Shown here piece after piece: positions 1 to 8,582 of a DNA stretch of 64,000 nucleotides. Under the pieces are notes generated by a model. That model was not told where the DNA came from, ran no database searches, and saw only the letters and a program-made list of their open reading frames with translations. The stretch is taken from positions 62,001 to 126,000 of the forward strand of contig NZ_QNUX01000003.1 of the NCBI RefSeq assembly GCF_003312425.1, written 5' to 3'. The stretch's first letter is position 1. The number at the start of each line of letters is the position of its first letter. The position numbers and the translations under genes were made by a program. The DNA comes from Flavobacterium psychrolimnae (GTDB taxonomy: Bacteria; Bacteroidota; Bacteroidia; Flavobacteriales; Flavobacteriaceae).

Positions 1-330
1 GATGTCAAACACATCAATATCAGCAAAAATTTTAAACAATAATCCTTTACCTTCCATTACTGGTTTTGATGCTTCCGGACCTATATCACCCAATCCTAAA
101 ACTGCAGTTCCATTAGTGATTACAGCAACTAAATTTCCTTTAGCGGTATATTTATAAACGTTGTTTACGTCTTTTGCAATTTCTAAACACGGCTCAGCTA
201 CACCAGGAGAATACGCCAAAGACAAATCTCTTTGTGTTGCATATTTCTTAGTGGGAACTACTTGAATTTTACCAGGAGTTGGCTTTGCGTGGTATAATAA
301 TGCTTCTCTTCTTTTGCTATTCTTTTCCAT
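1..330 (-). CDS. maeB: NADP-dependent malic enzyme, N-terminal part (truncated by window edge)
   Basis: The ATG is at 330-328 and the frame stays open to base 1, giving the first 110 residues. The translation contains [17 protein letters not shown], then [41 protein letters not shown] and [16 protein letters not shown], the well-conserved N-terminal malic domain of the MaeB type. The enzyme oxidatively decarboxylates malate to pyruvate and makes NADPH in the cytoplasm. In bacteria this form often carries a C-terminal phosphotransacetylase-like domain, which would lie outside the window. A promoter box sits just upstream at 356-363. Identification is firm; the C-terminal architecture cannot be seen. 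Confidence 0.93.
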   Translation of the reverse strand, partial: MEKNSKRREALLYHAKPTPGKIQVVPTKKYATQRDLSLAYSPGVAEPCLEIAKDVNNVYKYTAKGNLVAVITNGTAVLGLGDIGPEASKPVMEGKGLLFKIFADIDVFDI

Positions 331-355
331 TGTTTTTAGATTTTATTCTAGCTTA

Positions 356-363
356 CAAAGATA
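356..363 (-). promoter_or_regulatory. Bacteroidetes -7 box for maeB
   Basis: On the minus strand this reads TATCTTTG, a perfect TAnnTTTG box, 25 bases upstream of the malic enzyme ATG. No clear TTTG -33 element is present at the expected spacing. Confidence 0.55.
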
Positions 364-432
364 GGGGTCTAGATTTAAAAAAAGAGGACTTTTCCCCCAT
401 TCTTTTGTATAAAAACAAGCATAATTGGATTC

Positions 433-462
433 CAAAAAAAAAGCCGCAATAACTGCAGCTTT
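433..462 (-). terminator. Rho-independent terminator after the CBS protein gene
   Basis: Imperfect stem 440-448 / 454-462 (one mismatch) with a five-base loop. Read on the minus strand it is followed by a run of about ten T. It lies 28 bases past the stop of the CBS-domain gene. Confidence 0.6.
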
Positions 463-489
463 CTGTAAGTATCATTATTTTGATTCTTT

Positions 490-915
490 TTATTGGGTTA
501 TATAAGAATTTAAATGTTGAATAGTATCTTTTTGCATCTCGATTATGGCTTTTACGACATCACTTATTGAGATGATTCCAATTACAATATTATTTTCTAA
601 AACAGGAAGGTGACGAACTCTTTTGGTACTCATCAATTCCATGCAATATTCTAAATTATCTGATGGACTTACTGTAACTACATCGTTCTCCATGATTTCA
701 TGAACAAAGGCTTTCTTTGAAGATTTTGCTTTCAAAACAATTTTTCGAGCATAATCTCTTTCAGACAAAACCCCTTTAAGAACAGTATCTTCAATGATAA
801 GAATTGCCCCGATGTTTTTTTCGCTCATCACTGTCAATGCTTCGTATACAGTGTTAGTGGAAAGTATGGAATAAACTTCCTTTCCTTTAGTGCTTAAAAT
901 TTGATTAACTGTCAT
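490..915 (-). CDS. CBS domain protein
   Basis: This 141-residue cytoplasmic protein is made almost entirely of a tandem CBS pair (Bateman module), roughly residues 10-65 and 75-130. Typical segments are NTVYEALTVMSEKNIGAILI, GVLSERDYARKIV, VTVSPSDNLEYCMELMSTKR and VRHLPVLENN followed by GIISISDVVKAI. Such modules bind adenine nucleotides or S-adenosylmethionine and usually sense energy state. No catalytic domain is attached, so the partner is unknown. It is a single-gene unit with its own terminator at 433-462. Stand-alone tandem CBS proteins of this length are common in Flavobacteriaceae; the function of this one cannot be stated. Confidence 0.85.
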   Translation of the reverse strand: MTVNQILSTKGKEVYSILSTNTVYEALTVMSEKNIGAILIIEDTVLKGVLSERDYARKIVLKAKSSKKAFVHEIMENDVVTVSPSDNLEYCMELMSTKRVRHLPVLENNIVIGIISISDVVKAIIEMQKDTIQHLNSYITQ

Positions 916-988
916 AATGGACTCATTTAGTGAATTATAAAGTTAAAAAAAATATGCATTCAAACAACAAAAAACATTTTTTTAACCT

Positions 989-2854
989 CTAAAATATATC
1001 ATCGGGAGAAACTAACGTTCCTAATTTCTCTTTTAATTCTTCGTTCAAAATTTGTAATCCATATTGATAGGACGCATTCACCCAACCAAAACCTTCCTTT
1101 GCGATGTAATCAAATTCAGTTCCTACATTTCCATATTCGGCAAAAACTTTATGGGAACTGATTTCTAAATCAAATTTTTCCGGAATCGTACCATTATAAT
1201 CCACCGCATTTCTGGTAATTAACCACAACCATCGGTACACCATTTCTTGTGCTTTATCTAAATAATTATAGTTAATCAATCCTTCCCAAAGCAACATTTG
1301 GTGTGGCGCCCAACCAAAAGGATAATCCCATTGTCGTTGCGGCGCTTCTTCTGGAACATTTGCGATACTCGCCTTAGTACTTCCGGTTATACCACCAGTT
1401 TTTACAAATTGCGGCAAGGCTATTTCAACTAATTTTTTGGCCTGATGTTCATCACACAGCCCAGCCCACAAAGGAAAAAATGTTGTTGCAGCTTCAAACG
1501 AAAACTGCTTATGGTTCACAAAATCATAATCGAAATACATACTTGCGTCCTCGTTCCAGCACAGTTCATTCATTTTATCTTTACGGAAAAGCGCTTTTTG
1601 TTCCCATTCCTCCGAAGTATAAATGATATCACCAACTTGAAAAGCGTTCCCGAAATAGGTTTTAATTAGATAGGCAACGTCTTTTTCATACTTATAAAGA
1701 AAACTGTTCACATCCACTGAATTCAAATTGGCACACGTATTAATCAATCTGTTAGTGGTGTCGTGCCCGCTTTCTCTCATGCTTCTGTCATGAACGAAAT
1801 ACTCATCCAGTTCCGCATCCACAAGAGTTCGCTGTAAATATTGCTTTTCGAATTCTCGAATAGGTAAATTATATTTTTTAGCATACGGTTCTAAAACATC
1901 ATCGAAATGTCCGGGCTCCACTTCAAATGGCATTCCAATTCCGTCCGCTTTGTATCGGTTTAAACCAGTTGGTGTCAATCGGTTTCCTTGAACCATCCAA
2001 ACCGTGTTGTATTCCAAAATAACCGTTTCCAGATGGCTTCTTAACCACTCTAAACTTGGTGTTTTCTTTTTTGCAATTTCGACAATCAAAGAAGAATATA
2101 ACGGTGGTTGGGTTCGTGTCAAGTAATAACTTCTATTCGCATTCAGAATTTTTCCGTAATGAATAATTTGGTATTTAAAATTTTCAGCAATCGCGATTGC
2201 TTTACCAATTTGACCATCAATCAGCAACCCAACGCCAATAAAATAACTGTCCCAACCATACATTTCGTTAAATCTTCCACCAGGAACTACAAAAGGAACG
2301 CCTTGCAGACTGTATATTTTTTGTTCCAAAGCCAAAGCCAGAATTCCTGGTTTTTCATTTAAAGTTTCCACATATTCCACTGAATAATTTTCCGGAAGAA
2401 TTTCAACTTTAAAATTTGGCAATTCTTTTTCTAATGCCTGAAAATAAGTAACTCCTTGTTTGTCTTTGGCAGCAACATAAAGCGTTGCTACATCACTAGA
2501 CGTTTTTTCGTCTTCAATAATTTGTGTCAATCCTTTTTTGTCAATGGTTCTAGTTAGTTCTCCCCAATAATCATCCCTAATTTTTCTTGAAATTCGCTGA
2601 ACTGGATTCTCTTGAATGCGACTCAAATCCACTTCACCCAATGCTGAATTCGTTTCCTTAAGCTGGGCTAATTCCTGTAATAAATTGGACAAATGATACG
2701 TCCCAACAATCACTTCTTCTTGTTTCGTAGTTTCATCAACCAAAACAAATTTTTTAGGTCCATTGTCGTCTTTCGTAATTTTTTTATCCTTGTCAGTATC
2801 CTCTTGAAGCAATAGTTCCTGGAATACTTTATCTATGTTGAGTACAAATTTCAT
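989..2854 (-). CDS. Alpha,alpha-trehalase, GH37, cytoplasmic
   Basis: A 621-residue protein carrying both trehalase signatures: PGGRFNEMYGWDSY (about 191-204) and QRQWDYPFGWAP (about 510). The catalytic acid aspartate is expected in ESGHDTTNR (about 360) and the base glutamate in GTIPEKFD; both are present. GH37 enzymes split trehalose into two glucose molecules with inversion. There is no signal peptide, so it should work in the cytoplasm. The N-terminal 100 residues are charged and variable. It is the last gene of a leftward cassette and its ATG overlaps the stop of the upstream MFS transporter by four bases, so the pair are probably translationally coupled. The cassette promoter carries paired LacI-type operators (7599-7634), linking trehalose use to the fructan/alpha-glucoside genes. 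Confidence 0.93.
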   Translation of the reverse strand: MKFVLNIDKVFQELLLQEDTDKDKKITKDDNGPKKFVLVDETTKQEEVIVGTYHLSNLLQELAQLKETNSALGEVDLSRIQENPVQRISRKIRDDYWGELTRTIDKKGLTQIIEDEKTSSDVATLYVAAKDKQGVTYFQALEKELPNFKVEILPENYSVEYVETLNEKPGILALALEQKIYSLQGVPFVVPGGRFNEMYGWDSYFIGVGLLIDGQIGKAIAIAENFKYQIIHYGKILNANRSYYLTRTQPPLYSSLIVEIAKKKTPSLEWLRSHLETVILEYNTVWMVQGNRLTPTGLNRYKADGIGMPFEVEPGHFDDVLEPYAKKYNLPIREFEKQYLQRTLVDAELDEYFVHDRSMRESGHDTTNRLINTCANLNSVDVNSFLYKYEKDVAYLIKTYFGNAFQVGDIIYTSEEWEQKALFRKDKMNELCWNEDASMYFDYDFVNHKQFSFEAATTFFPLWAGLCDEHQAKKLVEIALPQFVKTGGITGSTKASIANVPEEAPQRQWDYPFGWAPHQMLLWEGLINYNYLDKAQEMVYRWLWLITRNAVDYNGTIPEKFDLEISSHKVFAEYGNVGTEFDYIAKEGFGWVNASYQYGLQILNEELKEKLGTLVSPDDIF

Positions 2855-4065
2855 TGTTTGGCAGTTAGTTTTTTTAGAATAAAGAAAGAAACAAGCAGTA
2901 ATGACATTGGAAATAAAGTATAATAAAAAGCATTTTCCGGTCCTTCGTTTTTAAATAAATAACCAATAACCCTGGAACCTAAAGTTCCGCCAAGTGCAGA
3001 GAAAACAACAATTAAACCAGTCATTGAACTATGCAGTTTTTTAGGCAAAGCACTTAAAACCACTGAATTTAAAAGTGGATAAATCGGCGCAATAAAAAGT
3101 CCTACTAATGGAAAAGCAAATCCTATCAAAGGAATATCACTAAGCGAATTGATTTCTTTGACATCTAATCCAACCGTTTTAGGAAGTACAAAAATCACAA
3201 TAAGCATCGCTGCTACGATACAAAAACTAAGTACCCAAATCCAATTGACTCTTTTAGTAATTACACCTGCTACAAGTCTTCCTACAGCTAATGAAATAGC
3301 CAAAATACTTGCCATCATAATGCTTATATTCTCCGGAAGATGTAACACTTTACTATTAAAAGTTGGCAGCCAAGACATGATTCCCTGCTCAATCATTACA
3401 AACAAGAATGCACTGATTACAAAAACTATGGTTAATAGTTTTGCAAATAATTTGAACATTTGTTTAAAGTCATCTACTAAATCAACACCCGGAATTTCGG
3501 TTTGATTTTCGAATTTGGTAAAAAATAAAAAACCAAAAGAGACTAAAGAAATCGCAGCCAGTAACCAATATACGTTCAACCAAGCATCTGGATTCGCATC
3601 AGAATTAAAAGCCGGGAACAAGAAATACGCTAATGCAATTCCTATCATAAACACACCTTCAATACTACTCATCAAACTATTGTGTTCCTGCTGATTCTCT
3701 GTTATGGTTCCAATAAGGGAATACACGGATACTTTTATCAATGCAAAAGAAACACCAACGGTAGCAAAAAGTAATTTTGCCGTTCCAAAAGAATTCCCAA
3801 AATACATACTAATACAAGCTACAGAAACCAGAGCTAAACCAATAAGCATGGCTCTCTTGTATCCTATTCTTGGTAAAAAAGAAGCGATTAAAAAGGAAAC
3901 TATGGCGATGGGTAAATCCTTGAAAGCCTCTAAAACGCTTGCTTGCAATTCATCCACACCGTAATTTTTTTGTGCCTTTAATATCACAATTCCTACGCTG
4001 TTCAGCAGAATCGCAAATACAAAGTAATTGAGATACATTGCAATTTTAACCGTACTTTTTTTCAT
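2851..4065 (-). CDS. MFS transporter
   Basis: A 404-residue integral membrane protein with about twelve hydrophobic segments in two halves separated by a charged loop near residue 195-205, the layout of the major facilitator superfamily. The loop after the second membrane segment contains RIGYKRAM, a form of the MFS signature between helices 2 and 3. It overlaps the trehalase gene by four bases and follows a fructokinase gene by 42 bases. A disaccharide or hexose substrate is likely from context, with trehalose the obvious candidate because its partner gene is trehalase. The sequence itself does not fix the substrate. Confidence 0.85.
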   Translation of the reverse strand: MKKSTVKIAMYLNYFVFAILLNSVGIVILKAQKNYGVDELQASVLEAFKDLPIAIVSFLIASFLPRIGYKRAMLIGLALVSVACISMYFGNSFGTAKLLFATVGVSFALIKVSVYSLIGTITENQQEHNSLMSSIEGVFMIGIALAYFLFPAFNSDANPDAWLNVYWLLAAISLVSFGFLFFTKFENQTEIPGVDLVDDFKQMFKLFAKLLTIVFVISAFLFVMIEQGIMSWLPTFNSKVLHLPENISIMMASILAISLAVGRLVAGVITKRVNWIWVLSFCIVAAMLIVIFVLPKTVGLDVKEINSLSDIPLIGFAFPLVGLFIAPIYPLLNSVVLSALPKKLHSSMTGLIVVFSALGGTLGSRVIGYLFKNEGPENAFYYTLFPMSLLLVSFFILKKLTAKQ

Positions 4066-4107
4066 CTTTTACCTATTATTTGAGTTGAATTATTACTTAA
4101 ATTTAAA

Positions 4108-5046
4108 TTATAAATCGGTATTTAAATATTCCTGAATATCTATTCCTTCTGGCAATCTGCCTACATTCTGAAGTTTTAAAACTGCCAGTTTCTGTGCAAT
4201 AGTTATCGTTTCTTCAAAGTTTTTATTCAACAATTGAGCATATAAAAAACCCGTCCAAAAAGCGTCTCCTGCTCCTGTTGTATCTTTAATATCTTCTACC
4301 GGCAAGGCTTTTTGATGAAACATTCCAGAGTCAATATTGGACAACACTACGCCATCTTTCCCTTTTGTCAAACAAATAGTTGAAGCGCCTAAATCATGAA
4401 AATAGTCAAAAATAAAATCTTCTGTTTTTGCTTCCGCGAAAAGGCGGTAACAATCATCCTCGCTTAATTTCACCAAGGGATTTGTTGATAAATAATCCTT
4501 CAAAACCTGTTTCGCCTCTTCCCGATCAGGCCAAATTCTTTCCGAAAAATTAATATCAATACTCGTTTGCAATCCTAATGATTTCGCTCGTTTGGCACTT
4601 TCCACAATAGTTGTCCGAGCTGGATTTTTGCTTAAAGCAAAACAAGTCGTATGGAAAATTTTGGCACTTTCCAGTAAATCATTCGGTATTTGACTTTGCT
4701 CAATCTGACAATCTGCTTCTCTATACGGAATAAAATCAGGCGTACTAGTCGATTTTGAAACAAATATTACGGAAGTCGGATGAGTGTCTGATTTTCTAAT
4801 ATGAGATGTAATTACATGATTCGATTTTAACTTTCGAACAATATATTCGCCTAATCCATCTTCTCCACAGGTGGCTACTAATACTGATTTAAGTCCCATA
4901 CGCGTCGCATTTACAGCAACATTTGTTGGTGAACCTCCCAAAAAACGATGGTAATCTTTGGTTCTATTTATAGACGTATTCATTTCATGACCAATAAAAT
5001 CAATCAAAACTTCGCCTGCACATAGTATGTCTATTGTCTTTTCCAA
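4108..5046 (-). CDS. PfkB-family sugar kinase, probable fructokinase
   Basis: A 312-residue cytoplasmic kinase. The N-terminal PfkB signature region reads HRFLGGSPTNVAVNATRMG (about 33-51) and the C-terminal ATP site reads DTTGAGDAFWTGFLYA (about 255-270), with the catalytic aspartate in GAGD. The family phosphorylates sugars such as fructose, ribose or 2-keto-3-deoxygluconate. Fructokinase is favoured because the gene abuts the (alpha/alpha)6 glycosidase directly (stop and start adjacent) and sits with an SLC45-type sucrose/maltose carrier. The alternatives are 2-dehydro-3-deoxygluconokinase or 5-dehydro-2-deoxygluconokinase. A second, divergent PfkB kinase lies at 27078-27962. Confidence 0.83.
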   Translation of the reverse strand: MEKTIDILCAGEVLIDFIGHEMNTSINRTKDYHRFLGGSPTNVAVNATRMGLKSVLVATCGEDGLGEYIVRKLKSNHVITSHIRKSDTHPTSVIFVSKSTSTPDFIPYREADCQIEQSQIPNDLLESAKIFHTTCFALSKNPARTTIVESAKRAKSLGLQTSIDINFSERIWPDREEAKQVLKDYLSTNPLVKLSEDDCYRLFAEAKTEDFIFDYFHDLGASTICLTKGKDGVVLSNIDSGMFHQKALPVEDIKDTTGAGDAFWTGFLYAQLLNKNFEETITIAQKLAVLKLQNVGRLPEGIDIQEYLNTDL

Positions 5047-6225
5047 TTAAACTAAAAATTTAAAATTTGTATGTAAACTTTGGTGCAATAGCACCGTTGC
5101 AGCACCGCTCCAAGCACAAAAAGGAACACCATTTGGGGCTTTGGTTTCACTATTGAAATTTTCGTAGAAACTGAAATTTTCAATGGCGTTCACTTCATTT
5201 ATAGCTATTAAGAGCTCCTTTGCTTCCTTGTTTTTTCCTTTCGAAAGCAAAGCCAATCCATAAAATCCATTGACCATTGACCAACTTCCACCGTTATGAA
5301 ACTCATTCGGATAATTCCTAAACTCGTATTTGCAATTGTTTTTCAGCAAATTCCAGTCTAAATCAGTTTCTTTTATTGGTGGCCAAAAAGCCGGCAGCAA
5401 CTGTAATTTCATTTCGTTTTTAAGCGCAATTGAATATTCTAAAATTGTATTTTGAAAACTTTCGGAACCAATATTTAAATACAAAGCCAACGAATTTGCA
5501 AAAGCATCAAACTGTGTTTTATAACCCGCTGGCGAAAAAGAACACGGCATGTATTCTTGAAAATTCAATTCATTGTACGCTCTTTCGTGGTATTTCTCTC
5601 CAACTGAATTTGGCGTGAAATTAATTTCAAGTTGCTTTGTTATTGCAACAATTTTGGCAGTAATTAAATCGTCATGTGCAAAATGGTTGTAACTTTTCAA
5701 AGCCCAAATTCGGAGTAATTGATCATACAAAACGTAACCATCAGTGATGTATTCATCCGCCCAATTTCCTGATAATGGAACATATAAAAGCCCTTTGTTG
5801 TTAAACTCCCAAGCCTCCAAAAGCGCAAAACACTTTTCAATTTCAGTATCGTATTTTGCCACAAAGGTGATGTCTTTTGTACAATACGCATATTGACAAA
5901 TCCCGATTACAAACCAAGTCACCGCATCTACTCTTCCTGCCAATCCGCCATAACTAACCTCAACTTTATCTCCATGTGTCATTACATTCGATGGAATAGT
6001 CCCGTTTTTATGTTGATTACTAGCTAATGTTTCTAATGTCTTGCGGAATGTTTCGATTAGTTTTTCATCTCCCGAAGCCAAAGCCGCCAATCCACAAATC
6101 ACACCATCCCGAGCCCAGACTCTTTTATAGTTAGAAATGTTTTGGGCACTAGCTAAAAATCCTTCTGAAGAAGATACTTTCTCAAGCAACTCAATTGCTT
6201 TTGTATAATTTAAATCACTGTTCAT
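5047..6225 (-). CDS. Cytoplasmic (alpha/alpha)6-barrel glycosidase, GH100/debranching-enzyme-like
   Basis: A 392-residue protein without signal peptide. The N-terminal block YKRVWARDGVICGLAAL (about 28-44) matches the [RV]W-x-RD motif shared by neutral/alkaline invertases (GH100) and amylo-alpha-1,6-glucosidase-type enzymes. Later blocks YGGLAGRVDAVTWFVIG, GNWADEY, EFRNYPNEFHNGGSW and MVNGFYGLALLSKG fit the inner helices of an (alpha/alpha)6 barrel. It lies between an SLC45-type transporter and a fructokinase with one- and zero-base gaps. Inference: it hydrolyses a fructose-containing disaccharide, most simply sucrose, after uptake. An alpha-1,6-glucosidase role is the main alternative. Family placement at the fold level is solid; activity is not proven. 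Confidence 0.65.
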   Translation of the reverse strand: MNSDLNYTKAIELLEKVSSSEGFLASAQNISNYKRVWARDGVICGLAALASGDEKLIETFRKTLETLASNQHKNGTIPSNVMTHGDKVEVSYGGLAGRVDAVTWFVIGICQYAYCTKDITFVAKYDTEIEKCFALLEAWEFNNKGLLYVPLSGNWADEYITDGYVLYDQLLRIWALKSYNHFAHDDLITAKIVAITKQLEINFTPNSVGEKYHERAYNELNFQEYMPCSFSPAGYKTQFDAFANSLALYLNIGSESFQNTILEYSIALKNEMKLQLLPAFWPPIKETDLDWNLLKNNCKYEFRNYPNEFHNGGSWSMVNGFYGLALLSKGKNKEAKELLIAINEVNAIENFSFYENFNSETKAPNGVPFCAWSGAATVLLHQSLHTNFKFLV

Positions 6226-6226
6226 A

Positions 6227-7528
6227 TTATTCTATTGAAGCTTTTTTAGTTTTAATTAAAAGGGTACAAAAAGCACTCATTAGCAACAGAACACCTGCAA
6301 AAGTAATTGCTTGACGAGGATCATTATCTAAAAAGTTTTTTAAAATGTAACCAAACGATAGGTTTTGAATTATCATCGGAATAACAATCATCATATTTAT
6401 AATACCCATGTAAACTCCATAACGCTCTTTTGGAACAACAGCAACAACCATCAAATACGGAATTCCCATCATGCTTGCCCAAGCAATTCCGTATCCAATA
6501 ATCACAGCAAAAAATACGTATTGGTTTTGGACTATTGGAAACCACAAAAAAGAAACGGCTCCAAATAACAAGCACACAAAATGAATCATTTTAGCACCAT
6601 GCTTCTTGGCTAATTTTGCCAAATAAAAAGCAATTGAAAATGTAACTATAAATCCAAAAGCACCAATTAATCCGTTCCATTCAACTGCTTTTTCATACCC
6701 CATCACGTTCTTTGGGGTTACATTCCAAACGGATAAGGCAATACTTTTTGAATTGTTTTGCCAATAGCACATCATGGCATACCACTGAAAAAGATATACT
6801 AGAAACAGTTGCCACATCACTGTAGGCATTTCTAAAACGGCCTGGTAAATATCAATAAAGGGCGAAAAAATCTTTAAGGGTTCTGCTTTTAAAATGGCAA
6901 TTTCTTCTGCTGTTGGCGGGATTTCTTTCGTTTTGCTCATACTCCACCATATAGAAGAGATCGAAAGGATTGCACCTAAAAAGAAGGAAGCGTAAATCCA
7001 TGTGGGTAACGACCCAGTATAACCAACAAAAACAATTGGAAACAGAAAAAGGGAAATATAAGCGAGAAACTGCCCGAAACCAGTAAAGAAACTCTGTGCC
7101 TGAAAACCTGTTGGTTGCTGCTCTTCGTCTAATGTATCCGCAATAAAAGCGCGATACGGTTCCATTGCAGTATTGTTTCCAATATCTAAAATCCAAAGTA
7201 AACCAGCGGCCATCCATAAAGAACTGCTAAATGGGAATAGAAATAAAGCGATACTACAAATTATGGCTCCAATAAAAAAGTAGGGTTTGCGTCTTCCCCA
7301 TCTTGGATGCCAAGTTTTATCACTCATCGCACCAATAATAGGTTGAATCAATAAGCCGGTTAAAGGTCCCGCAAGATTTAGTATAGGAATTTGATCTGGA
7401 CTTGCATGTAAAAAATCATAAATAGGATTTACGGCACTTTGTTGTAAACCAAAACTGTACTGTATTCCAAAAAAACCAACATTCATATTGATTATCTGCC
7501 AAAAGCTCAATTTTACTTTTAAATTCAT
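6227..7528 (-). CDS. SLC45/GPH-type MFS sugar transporter (sucrose or maltose type)
   Basis: A 433-residue membrane protein with twelve predicted helices. The loop between helices 2 and 3 reads SDKTWHPRWGRRKPYFFIGA, containing the RWGRRKP motif that is diagnostic for SLC45/plant SUT sucrose carriers and bacterial MalT-like proton symporters. It imports intact disaccharides across the inner membrane. It is the first gene of the five-gene cassette transporter - glycosidase - fructokinase - MFS - trehalase, with gaps of one or no bases to the next genes. Paired LacI-type palindromes lie 70-106 bases upstream of its ATG. Substrate is inferred: sucrose fits the glycosidase/fructokinase neighbours, and maltose or trehalose cannot be excluded. 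Confidence 0.85.
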   Translation of the reverse strand: MNLKVKLSFWQIINMNVGFFGIQYSFGLQQSAVNPIYDFLHASPDQIPILNLAGPLTGLLIQPIIGAMSDKTWHPRWGRRKPYFFIGAIICSIALFLFPFSSSLWMAAGLLWILDIGNNTAMEPYRAFIADTLDEEQQPTGFQAQSFFTGFGQFLAYISLFLFPIVFVGYTGSLPTWIYASFFLGAILSISSIWWSMSKTKEIPPTAEEIAILKAEPLKIFSPFIDIYQAVLEMPTVMWQLFLVYLFQWYAMMCYWQNNSKSIALSVWNVTPKNVMGYEKAVEWNGLIGAFGFIVTFSIAFYLAKLAKKHGAKMIHFVCLLFGAVSFLWFPIVQNQYVFFAVIIGYGIAWASMMGIPYLMVVAVVPKERYGVYMGIINMMIVIPMIIQNLSFGYILKNFLDNDPRQAITFAGVLLLMSAFCTLLIKTKKASIE

Positions 7529-7598
7529 TCTAGGTGGTTAATTTGTTAATTTTTTCTAAATTTAATTTTAATATTGCCAATTAAAAACAGAATAAAAA

Positions 7599-7634
7599 CA
7601 AAAACGTTTTCGGAAGACCCGAAAACGTTTTCGA
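7599..7634. promoter_or_regulatory. Paired LacI-family operators upstream of the sugar transporter cassette
   Basis: Two palindromes, CAAAAACGTTTTCGG (7599-7613) and CGAAAACGTTTTCGA (7620-7634), have central CG steps at 7605/7606 and 7626/7627, 21 bp apart. The central CG and CGAAAACGTTTTCG core are typical of LacI-family operators. The same pair recurs upstream of susC and between the GH65 and GH32 genes. A degenerate -7 box, TAAATTTA, lies at 7557-7564 between the operators and the ATG. Confidence 0.85.
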
Positions 7635-7664
7635 TAAATTTAAATTACCTAAATAATCTGCTCT

Positions 7665-8582
7665 TTATTTAGAAGCAAATGGAATAATTATTTTAGTTTC
7701 CCATTGCAGCTCTTCTCCCCCATTGAAAGGATTTGACAGGAAATGTTCCAGTACTTTATTTTCCAATTTAAGATTGTTCTTTTTTGCATAATCAAACAAC
7801 GAAAACCAAGCTCTGTCCGAAGTTCTGAAATTGCCGTAATAAGTAGCTTTTAATCCTTTAACAACAGGCAGGGTTTTGAATTTAACAACATCATTTACAA
7901 TATTGTTTGTAGGTTTTTCAACTGGAAAACAATAATTAAAATCTATTGTCTCTTTATCAAGATCCCATTTTACAATTTCTAAGTAGGGTCTTCCTATTAT
8001 TTTTATTTGATTTTCAAAGAGAAAACCAGTAATAAGAGCGTCATTAGCAATCATATATCGTGCTTTTTCCTGTAAAACACTTTTCAAATTAATATAAGCC
8101 ACAAATGTTTCTTCTGACACACCTTCTCCATCAATTCTGACTTTAAAATTTTTCAAGTGTTCGCTCAAACCTTTCTTAAAATCAGTTATTTTTTTGATTT
8201 GTTCTTGCTTGAATTCAGTATTAAAAAATGGCGCTGTCAGTTTATTATACCAACTATGATTCAAATCCTTGATACCAACATTCACTTTTGTAACCGAATC
8301 ATTGATAGAAGTAATGTCCCAAGTGTAGTGCATTTTAACCTCTTTTTTGGTCATTTCTTGTTTAATAAAGTCAAAATTTCTTTTTTCTAAAATCACATAC
8401 TTTTCAGAATCCTTTAAACCCTGAGCATTTGACCACTCCTGAATTCCTTGAAAAACAGTTCCTGTAGCTGCATTTACTTTGAACGAAATACTGTAATCAG
8501 TCTTCTTTATGAATAAATACCAAATTAAAAACAAGGATAAAAAAGCACTACAAGCTATTATAATTTTTTTACTGACTGTCAT
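7665..8582 (-). CDS. Membrane-anchored GyrI-like/AraC effector-binding-domain protein
   Basis: A 305-residue protein with one N-terminal membrane segment (about 7-25), a middle region resembling SRPBCC/START-like proteins (KVNAATGTVFQGIQEWSN ... HYTWDITSINDSV), and a C-terminal GyrI-like effector-binding fold (about 155-303: GRPYLEIVKWD, LPVVKGLKATYYGNF, and EELQWETKIIIPF at the end). This fold binds small molecules. The protein has no DNA-binding domain and should face the periplasm. It is the last gene of the SusCD operon; its ATG overlaps the stop codon of the haloperoxidase-like gene by one base (TAATG). Similar proteins often have no assigned role. A sensor or ligand-binding role is only inference. 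Confidence 0.72.
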   Translation of the reverse strand: MTVSKKIIIACSAFLSLFLIWYLFIKKTDYSISFKVNAATGTVFQGIQEWSNAQGLKDSEKYVILEKRNFDFIKQEMTKKEVKMHYTWDITSINDSVTKVNVGIKDLNHSWYNKLTAPFFNTEFKQEQIKKITDFKKGLSEHLKNFKVRIDGEGVSEETFVAYINLKSVLQEKARYMIANDALITGFLFENQIKIIGRPYLEIVKWDLDKETIDFNYCFPVEKPTNNIVNDVVKFKTLPVVKGLKATYYGNFRTSDRAWFSLFDYAKKNNLKLENKVLEHFLSNPFNGGEELQWETKIIIPFASK

